In this document: positions 1 to 7,134 of the stretch, piece after piece
Layout of the letters: the number at the start of each line of letters is the position of its first letter
Numbering within the stretch: position 1 is the stretch's first letter
Assembly: GCA_002314265.1 (NCBI GenBank)
Contig: DCEW01000077.1
Location: forward strand, 1-10,693
Direction: 5' to 3'
DNA length: 10,693 nucleotides
Source of the DNA: Flavobacteriales bacterium UBA1820
GTDB taxonomy: Bacteria > Bacteroidota > Bacteroidia > Flavobacteriales > UBA1820
The notes under the pieces: generated by a model
What the model saw: only the letters and a program-made list of their open reading frames with translations
Told to the model about the DNA's origin: nothing
Databases searched by the model: none
Made by a program: the position numbers and the translations under genes

Positions 1-200
1 CCTACCTGATTACAACAAATATAGTGAAAGGCGAGCGCAGCGCCAAACCGAAAACGCAGTTTTTAGTGTTTGGCTATGCCGAGCCGCATCCTGTATTCTG
101 GAAATATAGGCAAAGGCGAGCGCAGCGTCAAACCGAAAACGCAGTTTTTAGCGTTCGGCAATGCCGAGCCGCATCCTGTATTCTGGAAATATAGGCAAAG
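1..200. repeat. Tandem 85-bp intergenic repeat, two full copies plus partial copies
   Basis: Positions 17-101 and 102-186 are two head-to-tail copies of an 85-bp unit. By eye they differ at 6 positions, about 93% identity. A third copy begins at 187 and stays identical for about 14 nt (187-200) before diverging. Positions 5-8 also match the unit end in the same 85-nt phase, so the array may continue left of the window. Each unit opens with AAATATAG and contains GCGAGCGCAGCG, a potential hairpin (CCGAAAACGC with GCGTTCGG around an 8-nt loop) and a second IR, CGGCaatGCCG. The unit length is not a multiple of 3, and the open frames that cross it change frame between copies, so I do not read it as coding. 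The repeat lies downstream of ribF. I do not recognise the family. Confidence 0.85.
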
Positions 201-248
201 CAGGAATGCCTCATGGAATAAAAGGGTGTGGCAGGCAGCAGCGAAAGA

Positions 249-1196
249 TTACCGCGATGCCTGGAGGAGTTCCCGACACCGCCGGGCATCCTTGGCCAAC
301 TGTTGCTTGAGGTTGTCGAGGGAGCTGAATTTGACCTCGGAACGCACCCAGGCGAGGATCTCGACAGAGAGCGTTTGCCCGTAGATGTCCCGGTCGAAAT
401 CAAACAGGTTTACCTCGATCGAACGTCCGGGATAGTCGTCCACCGTGGGGCGCATCCCGATGTTCATCATGCCGCCGAAGACCTCCTGCGATACGTGTAC
501 CTGCACGGCATACACCCCGTCGGGCGGCAGGAGTTTTGCCGGTTCCTCGACGCGGATATTGGCCGTAGGGTATCCCAAAGTGCGGCCCAGTTGTTTTCCC
601 CGGACGACGGTCCCGTAGAGGCTGTACGGCCGTCCGAGCAGCGTGCGGGCCAGAGCAATATCGCCCCCCTCCACGGCACGGCGCACCGAGGACGAGCTGA
701 CGGTGATCCCCCCGATTTCCAGACGGGGGATACGGATCGCCTCGACACCGTAACGCGGGCCGACTTTCGTCAGAAAGTCAAAAGCGTTGTATTTTTCCCG
801 GCCGAAACTGTGGTCGTATCCCGTCACGACGAGCGTGGTGCCCAGTTTGCCCACCAGGTCTTCACGCAGGAATTCTTCGGCCGAAAGTGCGGCAAAGGCT
901 TGGGTGAAGGGCTGGACGATGAGCAGATCGACCCCGTATGCTTCGATCAGGCGGGCTTTCTCCCTCTCGTCGGAGAGCAGGCGTACGCCCGCATGGGGCG
1001 AGAACAAAGCCCGGGGGTGGGGGGAGAAGGTAACGACGGCACTCGTGGCATTTCTCCTGCGGGCTTCTTCGACCAGGGTTTTCAGGATTTCGGCATGAGC
1101 TGTGTGGACTCCGTCGAACGTGCCGATAGTAACCACCGTGCCGCCTGTCCGCCGTTGCGAGGGGGAAAGTTCGTCGAATCCTCGGTAGATGTTCAT
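249..1196 (-). CDS. ribF: Bifunctional riboflavin kinase / FAD synthetase (RibF)
   Basis: This 315-aa protein has the length and two-domain order of RibF, which phosphorylates riboflavin to FMN and adenylylates FMN to FAD in the cytoplasm. The N-terminal nucleotidyltransferase domain shows GTFDGVHTAH (residues 25-34), TFSPHPR (56-62), GYDHSFG (126-132) and SSSSVRR (167-173). The C-terminal kinase domain shows GRTLGYPTAN (204-213, with the PTAN substrate loop) and NIGMRPT (245-251). The HxGH signature usual for the first domain is HTAH here. An upstream in-frame extension runs through the preceding gene and is ignored. I chose the ATG at 1196 because it gives the family N-terminus and overlaps the wbqC stop as ATGA, which suggests translational coupling. 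It is the last gene of the lepB-wbqC-ribF run. Confidence 0.95.
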   Translation of the reverse strand: MNIYRGFDELSPSQRRTGGTVVTIGTFDGVHTAHAEILKTLVEEARRRNATSAVVTFSPHPRALFSPHAGVRLLSDEREKARLIEAYGVDLLIVQPFTQAFAALSAEEFLREDLVGKLGTTLVVTGYDHSFGREKYNAFDFLTKVGPRYGVEAIRIPRLEIGGITVSSSSVRRAVEGGDIALARTLLGRPYSLYGTVVRGKQLGRTLGYPTANIRVEEPAKLLPPDGVYAVQVHVSQEVFGGMMNIGMRPTVDDYPGRSIEVNLFDFDRDIYGQTLSVEILAWVRSEVKFSSLDNLKQQLAKDARRCRELLQASR

Positions 1197-1825
1197 AACG
1201 GAGGCAGTTTTACGTCCTTGAGGTATTGCAGGGAGTCCGGCCCGCAGCAAAACAGCAGATCGACGATGCTCAGGTTGGGTTGGAATCCGAAACGGTCGTC
1301 GAATACCTGGGTGTAGGCCGGAAATTCGGCGAGGCTTTCTTTTTTCGGGGAAAAAGCCTTGCGCAGGTCGAGCGTATCGGCGGGCGAATCTTCGTAGCAC
1401 GAGGTGGTCGCGGGGTTTTCCTCGATCCCGAGCAGGTGGCAGACCAAACGGTGTGCCCGCAGGTTGAAATCGAGCAGGCCGACGGGCTCTTCCTCGAAGT
1501 ACAGGTCGCGAAACAGGTCTTCGTAGTACTCGAAATAGGGAGAAGTGCGGTAGGCGGTCTCCAGCGAACGGAAATGCTGCCGTGCCCAGCGAAATTCGGT
1601 TACGGTGCGCGCTTGATTCATCTTCTGGTGCCCGATGGCCTCGCCCGGGTGTTCCACCGGGATGTTGAGCGTCAAGGGACCGTTGGCTCCGCCGATGCAG
1701 GTACGCGAGCGGATGGTCTGTTTCTGGTAGTTTTCGTGGACTTCGAGCAGGGGGGCTTCCGCCTGCACCCACCGGGCGTAATATTCCACCGGAGCCAGGT
1801 ATGCACTGCAAAACAATGTTTTCAT
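1193..1825 (-). CDS. WbqC-like family protein
   Basis: This 210-aa protein resembles the WbqC-like family (PF08889). Visible family features are an N-terminal YLAPVEYYARW stretch (residues 9-19), ENYQKQTIRSRTCI (31-44), LTLNIPVEHP (51-60), a W..QHFRSLETAYRTSPYFEYY block (80-101) and a C-terminal FQPNLSIVDLLFCCGP (181-196). No signal peptide or membrane helix is evident. Homologues occur in O-antigen and other polysaccharide clusters, but in Bacteroidota the gene commonly sits beside lepB outside such clusters. Its biochemical role is not established and I assign none. I chose the ATG at 1825 over the longer frame from 1897 because it is 11 nt after the lepB stop and is preceded by a GAGGAC ribosome-binding-like sequence that partly overlaps that stop. 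The gene ends in a 4-nt ATGA overlap with ribF. Confidence 0.88.
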   Translation of the reverse strand: MKTLFCSAYLAPVEYYARWVQAEAPLLEVHENYQKQTIRSRTCIGGANGPLTLNIPVEHPGEAIGHQKMNQARTVTEFRWARQHFRSLETAYRTSPYFEYYEDLFRDLYFEEEPVGLLDFNLRAHRLVCHLLGIEENPATTSCYEDSPADTLDLRKAFSPKKESLAEFPAYTQVFDDRFGFQPNLSIVDLLFCCGPDSLQYLKDVKLPPL

Positions 1826-1836
1826 GACCTTTGTCC

Positions 1837-3393
1837 TCAGGATTTCTTTTGGGCTGTTTTTTCGCCTTTGGATTTCTTGCGTTTTCTGCGCCACCATTCG
1901 TACCCTCCGTACAAGGCACCTCCTACCAGGATGATGGGCCAGAAGTACGAACGGAGCGGGCCGTCGCCCCCTTGCGGGAAGGAGAAGACGCGTTCGGTGC
2001 GGATGCGCTTGAACAGCGGGGTAGAGCCGTCATCGGGGGCGATGCTCAGCCAGATCATGGCCGGCGAACCGACGATGTGGTCGGCTGGGACGTATCCCCA
2101 GTAGCGCGAGTCGAGCGAGTTGTCGCGGTTGTCTCCCAGCATGAAGTAGTAGTCCTGGGCAATGGTGTAGCGGTCGGTGGGTTCTCCGTCGATCAGGATC
2201 CGATCCGGGAGCACCTCCAGGGTGTGCCCTTCGTATTTTTCGATGATGTCCCGGTATTGCGGGAGGTTCTCGGGGGTGAGCAGGACCGTATCGCCCTGGC
2301 GGGGAACGTACAGCGGGCCGTAGTTGTCGCGGTTGTACGTGCTCCCGGACGGGAAAAGGGCATGCCCTTCCGGATCGCCTGGAGCCAGGACGAGGCGTTC
2401 GGCCGTTACTCCGGGGAACATCGCTTTGACCTTGTCGAGGTTTTCCTGCGAGAGGAAGGCCTGCACCACTTCATTCCCTTGGGCGTCCGTATCCAGGTAG
2501 GAGAGTTCCAAGCCCATTTTCAGCAGCTGGCGGAACGGCTCGTAATACGTCTTGGGGAAAGTCAGGCGGTATTCCTTTTGCGGCCGGGCGCGTTGGTTCC
2601 AGGTCTGCGGCTGTCCGTTCACGTACAGATCGCCCAAGCGGATCTCCAGCGTGTCGCCGGGCAGGGCGACGCAGCGTTTGATGTAGTTGGCCCGTTTGTC
2701 GATCGGTTTGTCCCGGCTGTCGGCCGGCCAGTTGAACACCACGATGTCGTTGCGTTTTATCTTGCGCAGGGCCGGCAAGCGCAGGTAGGGGAGGCTTACC
2801 CCCCGGATGTACGAGCGGGTCTTGACCACCGGGATGGTGTCGTGTACCAGCGGGAAGGACAAGGGGGTCATGGCAATGCGCGTGCCGTAGCTCATCTTGT
2901 TGACGAACAGGAAATCGCCCACCATCATCGAGCCTTCCATCGAGGACGTGGGGATCGTGTAGGCTTCGTAGGTGAAGGCTTTGATCACCGAAGCGGCCAC
3001 CGTGGCAAAGACGATCGCCCCCAGAACGCTCGAGTCCAGAGCCTGCCGGTGGTCGCGGTAGTGTGCGTCGTAGCGGGCGCGCCCTCCGTAGTTGATGTAG
3101 GCCAGAAAGAGTCCCAGGGTGATCAGCGTCAGGATCACCTGTCCTACCCGCCGGAATCCGAATGCCCGGCAGGTGTCCGACCACACCACCAGTGCCATCA
3201 CGTTGCCCGCTACCGGGACATACAGCAGAATGACCCACCACCACGGGCGTTGGAGGATACGCATCAGGATCACGGCCGAATAGATGGGGACGGCCGCTTG
3301 CCAAGCTTTTTGTCCGGCCAGGATGTAAAGCCGCCAGGTGCAGGCCCAGTGCAGCACCTGCATGATCAAAAGAAGTAAAAGAATACTCGTCAT
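1837..3393 (-). CDS. lepB: Signal peptidase I with extra N-terminal membrane domain
   Basis: This 518-aa type I signal peptidase (S26 family) cleaves signal peptides from exported proteins at the outer face of the inner membrane. Residues 1-105 hold several hydrophobic helices resembling the DUF5684-type domain found in Bacteroidota LepB. A further helix at about 121-140 precedes the catalytic domain. The Ser box is IPTSSMEGSMMVGD (147-160), with S151 the expected nucleophile. The Lys box is YIKRCVALPGD (237-247), with K239 the expected general base. Box E is MLGDNRDNSLDSRYWGYVP (418-436). About 150 residues separate the Lys box from box E, longer than in E. coli LepB. The C-terminus adds a hydrophobic helix (about 482-500) and a Lys/Arg-rich tail. 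The ATG at 3393 gives a plausible membrane N-terminus. It follows dapB after 160 nt and is close-coupled to wbqC. Confidence 0.95.
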   Translation of the reverse strand: MTSILLLLLIMQVLHWACTWRLYILAGQKAWQAAVPIYSAVILMRILQRPWWWVILLYVPVAGNVMALVVWSDTCRAFGFRRVGQVILTLITLGLFLAYINYGGRARYDAHYRDHRQALDSSVLGAIVFATVAASVIKAFTYEAYTIPTSSMEGSMMVGDFLFVNKMSYGTRIAMTPLSFPLVHDTIPVVKTRSYIRGVSLPYLRLPALRKIKRNDIVVFNWPADSRDKPIDKRANYIKRCVALPGDTLEIRLGDLYVNGQPQTWNQRARPQKEYRLTFPKTYYEPFRQLLKMGLELSYLDTDAQGNEVVQAFLSQENLDKVKAMFPGVTAERLVLAPGDPEGHALFPSGSTYNRDNYGPLYVPRQGDTVLLTPENLPQYRDIIEKYEGHTLEVLPDRILIDGEPTDRYTIAQDYYFMLGDNRDNSLDSRYWGYVPADHIVGSPAMIWLSIAPDDGSTPLFKRIRTERVFSFPQGGDGPLRSYFWPIILVGGALYGGYEWWRRKRKKSKGEKTAQKKS

Positions 3394-3553
3394 CGTTCGT
3401 CTTTCGGGGCGATCCCGCCCTCCTTTTCTTTTTTTAAGCGCAGCCCCTTGATGGGCGCCTCGCTCGGTTTTCGTGTATCGACGGGTGATCCCGTCTCGTT
3501 TTTCTTTTCTTAATTTAAGAGCCTCGCTCTGTGTTCCGCCTTTTTTTCCACGT
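3394..3553. repeat. dapB-lepB intergenic region with imperfect two-copy repeat
   Basis: This 160-nt gap contains two related segments in the same orientation, at about 3410-3466 and 3487-3530. Both begin GATCCCG, continue into a pyrimidine-rich TTTTCTTTT tract and TTAA or TTTAAG, and end with GCCTCGCTC. The first copy carries about 14 extra nucleotides before the shared end. Both copies start beside a short inverted repeat: GGGCGatccCGCCC in the first and ACGGGtgatCCCGT (3481-3494) in the second. A third IR, AGAGCctcGCTCT, is at about 3518-3530. On the plus strand the first two look like stem plus T-tract, but no plus-strand gene ends here, so I do not call terminators. I see no TAnnTTTG promoter element for lepB. 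Confidence 0.6.
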
Positions 3554-4282
3554 TTACTTCTCGGCGCACAAAACGTCCCGCATGGAGAAGATCCCCCGAC
3601 GGCCGACGATCCATTCGGCTGCTATGACGGCGCCAAGTGCGAATCCTTCCCGGGAGAAGGCTTCGTGCCGTATCGCGAGGGTATCCACAGGACTGGTGTA
3701 GCGCACGGTGTGTATGCCCGGGATTTCACCTTGTCGGATGGCGCGGATGGGGAGCTGGTCTTGCGGGGCGGGGGTGTCCGTTTCCAATGTCCAGCCGGTG
3801 TACCGGGGGTTGTGTTCCAAAAGTCCTTCCGCCAGCGTGATGGCCGTGCCGGAAGGGGCATCCAGTTTGTGGATGTGGTGTACTTCCTCGATCTCGGCGC
3901 GGTACTGGGGGTAGGGGGCCATCAGGCGGGCAAGGGTTTGGTTGAGCGCAAAAAACAGATTGACACCCAGGGAAAAGTTGGAACTGTACAGCAGGGCGCT
4001 TCCGGCTTTCTCGACCGCTTGGCACACCTCCGGGTAGCGATCGGCCCAGCCTGTGGTGCCGCATACGGCCGGGATGCCGGCGCGGGCGCAGTCCAACAGG
4101 TTGTCCGGTGCGGAGGCCGGGGTGCTGAAGTCCACCACGACATCGGCTCCCGCAAAGTCGGCCGCTCCGGTGTGCGTGTCGATCCGGGCGACGATGCGGT
4201 GTCCGCGTTGCAGGGCGATCTTCTCGATGAGCCGTCCCATTTTTCCATATCCCGACAGGGCGATGTTCAAGGCTGTTTTCAT
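3554..4282 (-). CDS. dapB: 4-hydroxy-tetrahydrodipicolinate reductase
   Basis: This 242-aa cytoplasmic enzyme carries out the NAD(P)H-dependent reduction of hydroxy-tetrahydrodipicolinate in the diaminopimelate/lysine pathway. Its length fits the compact Bacteroidota DapB. The Rossmann motif is GYGKMGR (residues 11-17), followed by VDFSTP (50-55), the CGTTGW loop (74-79) and SSNFSLGVNLFF (100-111). The catalytic block is VHHIHKLDAPSGTA (134-147), in which H135, H136 and K139 correspond to the known catalytic His-His...Lys of the E. coli enzyme. I chose the ATG at 4282 because it places the Rossmann motif at the expected distance; the longer upstream frame lies inside the preceding gene. There is no Shine-Dalgarno sequence, as is common in Bacteroidota. 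The start is 14 nt after the DUF5683 gene, so the genes are probably cotranscribed from parA. Confidence 0.96.
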   Translation of the reverse strand: MKTALNIALSGYGKMGRLIEKIALQRGHRIVARIDTHTGAADFAGADVVVDFSTPASAPDNLLDCARAGIPAVCGTTGWADRYPEVCQAVEKAGSALLYSSNFSLGVNLFFALNQTLARLMAPYPQYRAEIEEVHHIHKLDAPSGTAITLAEGLLEHNPRYTGWTLETDTPAPQDQLPIRAIRQGEIPGIHTVRYTSPVDTLAIRHEAFSREGFALGAVIAAEWIVGRRGIFSMRDVLCAEK

Positions 4283-4296
4283 GGGGAAGGAATAGG

Positions 4297-5298
4297 TTAA
4301 AAATGAATGGCCAGTTGCAGCCCGGGGGCTGGATAGCGGTTTACCCCTTGGTTGGGGTGGACCATGGCCGGGGAGAAAGTCAGGGTAGAGGTGGCGTCCT
4401 GCCGCTCGAACATTTCCTGAAGTTCCAGCATCTTGCGGTGTTTGCGCTGGGTGCGGAACTCGGAGAGCTGGACCGATACATTGGCGTGCAGGATGTTGAG
4501 CAGATAGACCCCGACGGTGCCCAGGATCCACAGGTCGCGTTGTTGTTCGGCGTATTGCATCTGGCTCACCAGGGTGGCATCGTCGTAATATTCATAATCG
4601 TGCACCTCGCCAGTGAGGATGCGGTTTTTGTATTCCTTGCGGAAGTCGTTGTAATACCCGTTGTAGAACGATACAGCCAGCAGCGTACCGGTCATCCCTC
4701 CCCAGAAGGCCGGCGCCATCCACCATTGGGAACCGCCGTAGATCTGTCCCAACCCCGGAACGATGGCCGAAAGGAATGCCGCATGGGCGGCGCTTTTCGG
4801 TTTGGGGGCCGGCGGTTTTTTCAGCATCAGCGCCTCGCCGATCATCGTCGAGTCGTCCTTGTGGTATTCGGCCGTATTGGGGATGGAAAGGCTGTCGAGC
4901 AGCGGATCGGGTTCGGCCGGGGGAACGACCTCGGCCCGGGAAGTGTCGGTAACCACGTGGGTGAAGTATTCCTGAACCTCCCGGCGCAGTTTTTCCTGTT
5001 TCTTGAGTTCCTTGGCGTGGCGTTTTTCCTCGCGCTTTTGGAAACGGGCGAGTTTTTTCGCTTCACGCGGCGAAAGGGTGTCTTCCTCTTGTGCCTCGAG
5101 GAGAGCGATGGCCTCTTGAGGAGTCATCCCGTCGATCGACGCAGCCTCGGGTTCGGATCTCTGCGGGACAAAGCGCGCGGTATCGGACGTTTCCCGGGGT
5201 GCAGGGAGCGTATCGACCGCCTGCCCGCACAGGGGGATCGACCACCCTGCGGAAAGGAAAAAAAACAGAAGGTACTCTCCGATCTTCTTCAAGGCCAT
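4297..5298 (-). CDS. DUF5683-family envelope protein
   Basis: This 333-aa protein has a typical secretion signal: MALKK, a hydrophobic stretch (residues 9-23) and likely cleavage near residues 25-27. Cys24 does not sit in a good lipobox. A strongly charged segment at about 76-112, rich in Lys, Glu and Arg, looks helical. It is followed by a hydrophobic domain beginning AFLSAIVPGLGQIYGGSQWW (174-193) and helices at about 193-210 and 257-272. This PGLGQIYGG core and the position between parB and dapB match the Bacteroidota DUF5683 family. No function is established. The chain ends QLAIHF, a terminal Phe as in many outer-membrane proteins, but a beta-barrel is not supported. The gene starts 13 nt after parB and ends 14 nt before dapB. 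Confidence 0.85.
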   Translation of the reverse strand: MALKKIGEYLLFFFLSAGWSIPLCGQAVDTLPAPRETSDTARFVPQRSEPEAASIDGMTPQEAIALLEAQEEDTLSPREAKKLARFQKREEKRHAKELKKQEKLRREVQEYFTHVVTDTSRAEVVPPAEPDPLLDSLSIPNTAEYHKDDSTMIGEALMLKKPPAPKPKSAAHAAFLSAIVPGLGQIYGGSQWWMAPAFWGGMTGTLLAVSFYNGYYNDFRKEYKNRILTGEVHDYEYYDDATLVSQMQYAEQQRDLWILGTVGVYLLNILHANVSVQLSEFRTQRKHRKMLELQEMFERQDATSTLTFSPAMVHPNQGVNRYPAPGLQLAIHF

Positions 5299-5311
5299 GC
5301 GTGCGGTAGGT

Positions 5312-6214
5312 TCAGTTTTTTTCCAGCAGATTTTTCAAGCGTTCGAAATCTTCCCGGGAAGAAAACGGGATGACGATGCGCCCTCGTCCTTTGGCGTTTA
5401 CCCGGACGTCTATCTTGGCTTGGAGGGTCTCTCCCAGGCTTTTTGCTGCCTCGGCCCACTCCTGCGGCAGCGCCGTGGCGTCGGCCTTCTGTCCCTCGGG
5501 CTTTTTGTCGTCCAGGCGGCCTTCCTGGTAATCCTTGACCAGTTTTTCGGTTTGACGCACCGAGAGGCTACCTTCGACGATCTTTTGGTAGATGCGCATC
5601 TGGGCATCGGGGTCATCGACGTTGATCAGCGCCCGGCCGTGGCCCATCGAAAGGATGCCATCGCGCATTCCGGCCTGGATGACCGGCTCCAGACGCAGCA
5701 GGCGCAGGTAATTGGTGATGGTGCTGCGCTTCTTGCCCACGCGTTCGCTCATCTGCTCCTGGGTGAGGTGGCAGCTGTCGATCAGTTGGCGGAACGAAGT
5801 AGCCACTTCGATCGGGTCCAAGTCGCGCCGCTGGATGTTTTCGATCAGCGCCATTTCGAGCATCTCCTGGTCGTTGGCCAGGCGGATGTAGGCCGGGATG
5901 TGGGTCAAGCCGGCCAGACGGGCGGCACGGAAACGGCGTTCGCCCGAGATGAGCTGGAAGGAATTGAACCCCGTCTTGCGCACCGTGATGGGTTGGATCA
6001 CACCGAACTGGCGGATGGAAGCCGCCAGTTCCTCCAGGTGTTCTTCCGAGAACTGCGTGCGGGGTTGGAACGGGTTGGCCGAGATGGTCTGGATGTCGAT
6101 CTCGGCGGTTTTGCCCACGATCTTGCTCGCTCCCTCGTCGCTGGCGGAGTTGATGTCGTTTTTGGCGTCGCTCAGCAGGGCGGCCAAACCTCGGCCCAGT
6201 ACTTTCTTGCTCAT
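5312..6214 (-). CDS. parB: Chromosome-partitioning protein ParB
   Basis: This 300-aa ParB/Spo0J homologue belongs to a family that binds parS, hydrolyses CTP and spreads as a DNA clamp to mark the origin region for segregation. It begins with the typical GRGLAALL segment (residues 7-14). The N-terminal domain has NPFQPR (47-52), the nucleotide-binding GERRFRAARLAGL (91-103) and ENIQRRDLDPIE (125-136). A helix-turn-helix lies at about 149-172 (LTQEQMSERVGKKRSTITNY). A charged linker at about 228-250 leads to a C-terminal dimerisation-like segment ending LKNLLEKN. The ATG at 6214 overlaps the parA stop as ATGA. I found no parS-like palindrome of the TGTTTCACGTGAAACA type in the window. Confidence 0.97.
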   Translation of the reverse strand: MSKKVLGRGLAALLSDAKNDINSASDEGASKIVGKTAEIDIQTISANPFQPRTQFSEEHLEELAASIRQFGVIQPITVRKTGFNSFQLISGERRFRAARLAGLTHIPAYIRLANDQEMLEMALIENIQRRDLDPIEVATSFRQLIDSCHLTQEQMSERVGKKRSTITNYLRLLRLEPVIQAGMRDGILSMGHGRALINVDDPDAQMRIYQKIVEGSLSVRQTEKLVKDYQEGRLDDKKPEGQKADATALPQEWAEAAKSLGETLQAKIDVRVNAKGRGRIVIPFSSREDFERLKNLLEKN

Positions 6215-6987
6215 AGGAGGTTCATGTGGTTTTTCTTGATGATTTCGGCCGCCAGGCTGATGTAGTTTTCAGCCCCCCGGCTGGTGGCGTCGTAGTGGAG
6301 GATGCTTTCCCCGTGCGAAGGCGCCTCGCCCAGTTTGACGTTGCGCTGGATGATGGTCTGGAACACGATGTCCTCGAAATGCGTGCGCACTTCCTCGACC
6401 ACCTGGTTGGACAGGCGAAGGCGTGGATCGTACATGGTGAGCAACATCCCTTCGTAGGTGAGCGAAGGATTGAAACTGCTTTGGATGCTCTTGATGGTGC
6501 TCAGGAGTTTGCCCAGTCCCTCCAGCGCGTAGTATTCGCACTGGATAGGGATGATCACGCTGTCGGCTGCCGTGAGCGAGTTGATGGTCATCAGTCCCAG
6601 GGACGGCGAGCAGTCGATCAGGATAAAGTCGTAGTCCTCCCGCACGGGGGCCAAGGCTTCCTTGAGCATGTATTCGCGTCCCTGCATGTCCGAGAGTTCG
6701 TCTTCGGCCGCGACCAGGTCGATGTGTGCCGGCAGCAGGTCCACGCCCGCCGCCGAAGTGGGCACGATCAAGTCCCGCGCCTGGGCCCGGTGCTCGATCA
6801 CTTCGTAGGTGCCTCCCTGAATATCGTTTTCATTTACCCCCAGGCCCGATGTAGCATTGGCCTGGGCGTCGGCATCCACCAGCAACACTTTCTTTTCGAG
6901 CGCCCCCAGAGAAGCCGCCAGGTTCACGGCCGTGGTGGTCTTTCCCACGCCGCCTTTCTGGTTTGAAATGGCGATGATTTTTCCCAT
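6211..6987 (-). CDS. parA: Chromosome-partitioning ATPase ParA (Soj)
   Basis: This 258-aa ParA/MinD-family ATPase powers segregation of ParB-parS complexes along the nucleoid. The deviant Walker A motif KGGVGKTT is at residues 11-18, with the signature Lys11. The A' motif is LLVDADAQANAT (35-46). The Walker B region is FILIDCSPSLG (121-131), followed by INSLTAADSVIIPIQCEYYALEGL (135-158). I chose the ATG at 6987 because MGKIIAISNQKGG is the standard N-terminus; the frame stays open upstream to ATGs at 7062 and 7104, which would add an atypical leader. The chosen start is preceded by an A-rich CGAAAAAGCT, as expected for initiation in Bacteroidota. It heads the parA-parB-DUF5683-dapB run. Confidence 0.97.
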   Translation of the reverse strand: MGKIIAISNQKGGVGKTTTAVNLAASLGALEKKVLLVDADAQANATSGLGVNENDIQGGTYEVIEHRAQARDLIVPTSAAGVDLLPAHIDLVAAEDELSDMQGREYMLKEALAPVREDYDFILIDCSPSLGLMTINSLTAADSVIIPIQCEYYALEGLGKLLSTIKSIQSSFNPSLTYEGMLLTMYDPRLRLSNQVVEEVRTHFEDIVFQTIIQRNVKLGEAPSHGESILHYDATSRGAENYISLAAEIIKKNHMNLL

Positions 6988-7134
6988 AGCTTTTTCGTAA
7001 CACGTTCCCGGGCTGTCGGCATATGGCGAGAAGGCCGGGAAATCTGGCGTAAAATTACTCATTAATATCCATCTTCCCCCGTCCCGGGGCGAAACTTTAT
7101 CCACAATTTGGATATTTTTAACGCCTCCGGCGGC
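6988..7134. other. Intergenic region upstream of parA
   Basis: This 147-nt gap separates the recF/DUF721 pair from parA. It holds a perfect DnaA-box 9-mer and two AT-rich patches, at about 7050-7068 and 7106-7120. A short IR, CGCCtccGGCG (7122-7132), lies just after the DUF721 stop; it has only a 4-bp stem and no clean U-tract, so it is a poor terminator. On the minus strand TAATTTTA (7057-7050) matches 7 of 8 positions of the TAnnTTTG -7 element, but no TTG sits at the expected spacing, so a parA promoter here is only possible. Confidence 0.45.
7097..7105 (+). promoter_or_regulatory. Perfect DnaA-box 9-mer
   Basis: TTATCCACA matches the consensus DnaA box exactly and continues as TTATCCACAA. 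It is the only perfect match I found by eye on either strand. It lies in non-coding DNA between the DciA-like gene and parA and is flanked by AT-rich sequence. A single box does not define an origin; it could equally regulate parA or occur by chance. Confidence 0.5.

Noticed and set aside
17..200. CRISPR array at the left end
   Set aside because: The copies are directly adjacent 85-bp tandem units with no unique spacers between short repeats, and no cas gene is present.
70..384. 104-codon plus-strand frame over the left repeats
   Set aside because: The repeat unit is 85 bp, so the reading frame changes between copies. The frame also runs into the antisense of ribF and looks like an accidental ORF.
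228..1316. 362-codon plus-strand frame opposite ribF and wbqC
   Set aside because: It is a codon-aligned shadow of ribF. The minus-strand product has clear RibF motifs.
1197..1919. N-terminal extension of ribF to a 556-aa protein
   Set aside because: The extension reads through wbqC in another frame and has no recognisable domain. The ATG at 1196 gives a full-length RibF.
1831..3378. 515-codon open frame on the plus strand opposite lepB
   Set aside because: It is exactly codon-aligned with lepB and arises from the absence of TTA, CTA and TCA codons. The translation shows no family motif, while the minus-strand frame has full signal peptidase motifs.
3680..3690. GTATCCACA as a second DnaA box
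   Set aside because: It is one mismatch from consensus, lies inside dapB, and encodes conserved protein sequence.
4945..4965. CCACGTGG core as a possible parS site near parB
   Set aside because: The flanks (GTAAC and GGTGA around CACGTG) do not fit the parS palindrome TGTTTCACGTGAAACA, and the site lies inside the DUF5683 coding region.
6996..7012. GTAACACGTTCC just upstream of parA as a parS-like site
   Set aside because: It shares only ACGT-centred bases with parS and is not palindromic beyond the core.
7062..7104. Upstream starts for parA
   Set aside because: The additional residues do not match the ParA family, whose N-terminus begins immediately before the KGGVGKTT motif as it does with the ATG at 6987.
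7122..7132. CGCCtccGGCG as an intrinsic terminator after the DUF721 gene
   Set aside because: The stem is only 4 bp and it is followed on the minus strand by TTAAAAATAT rather than a U-tract.
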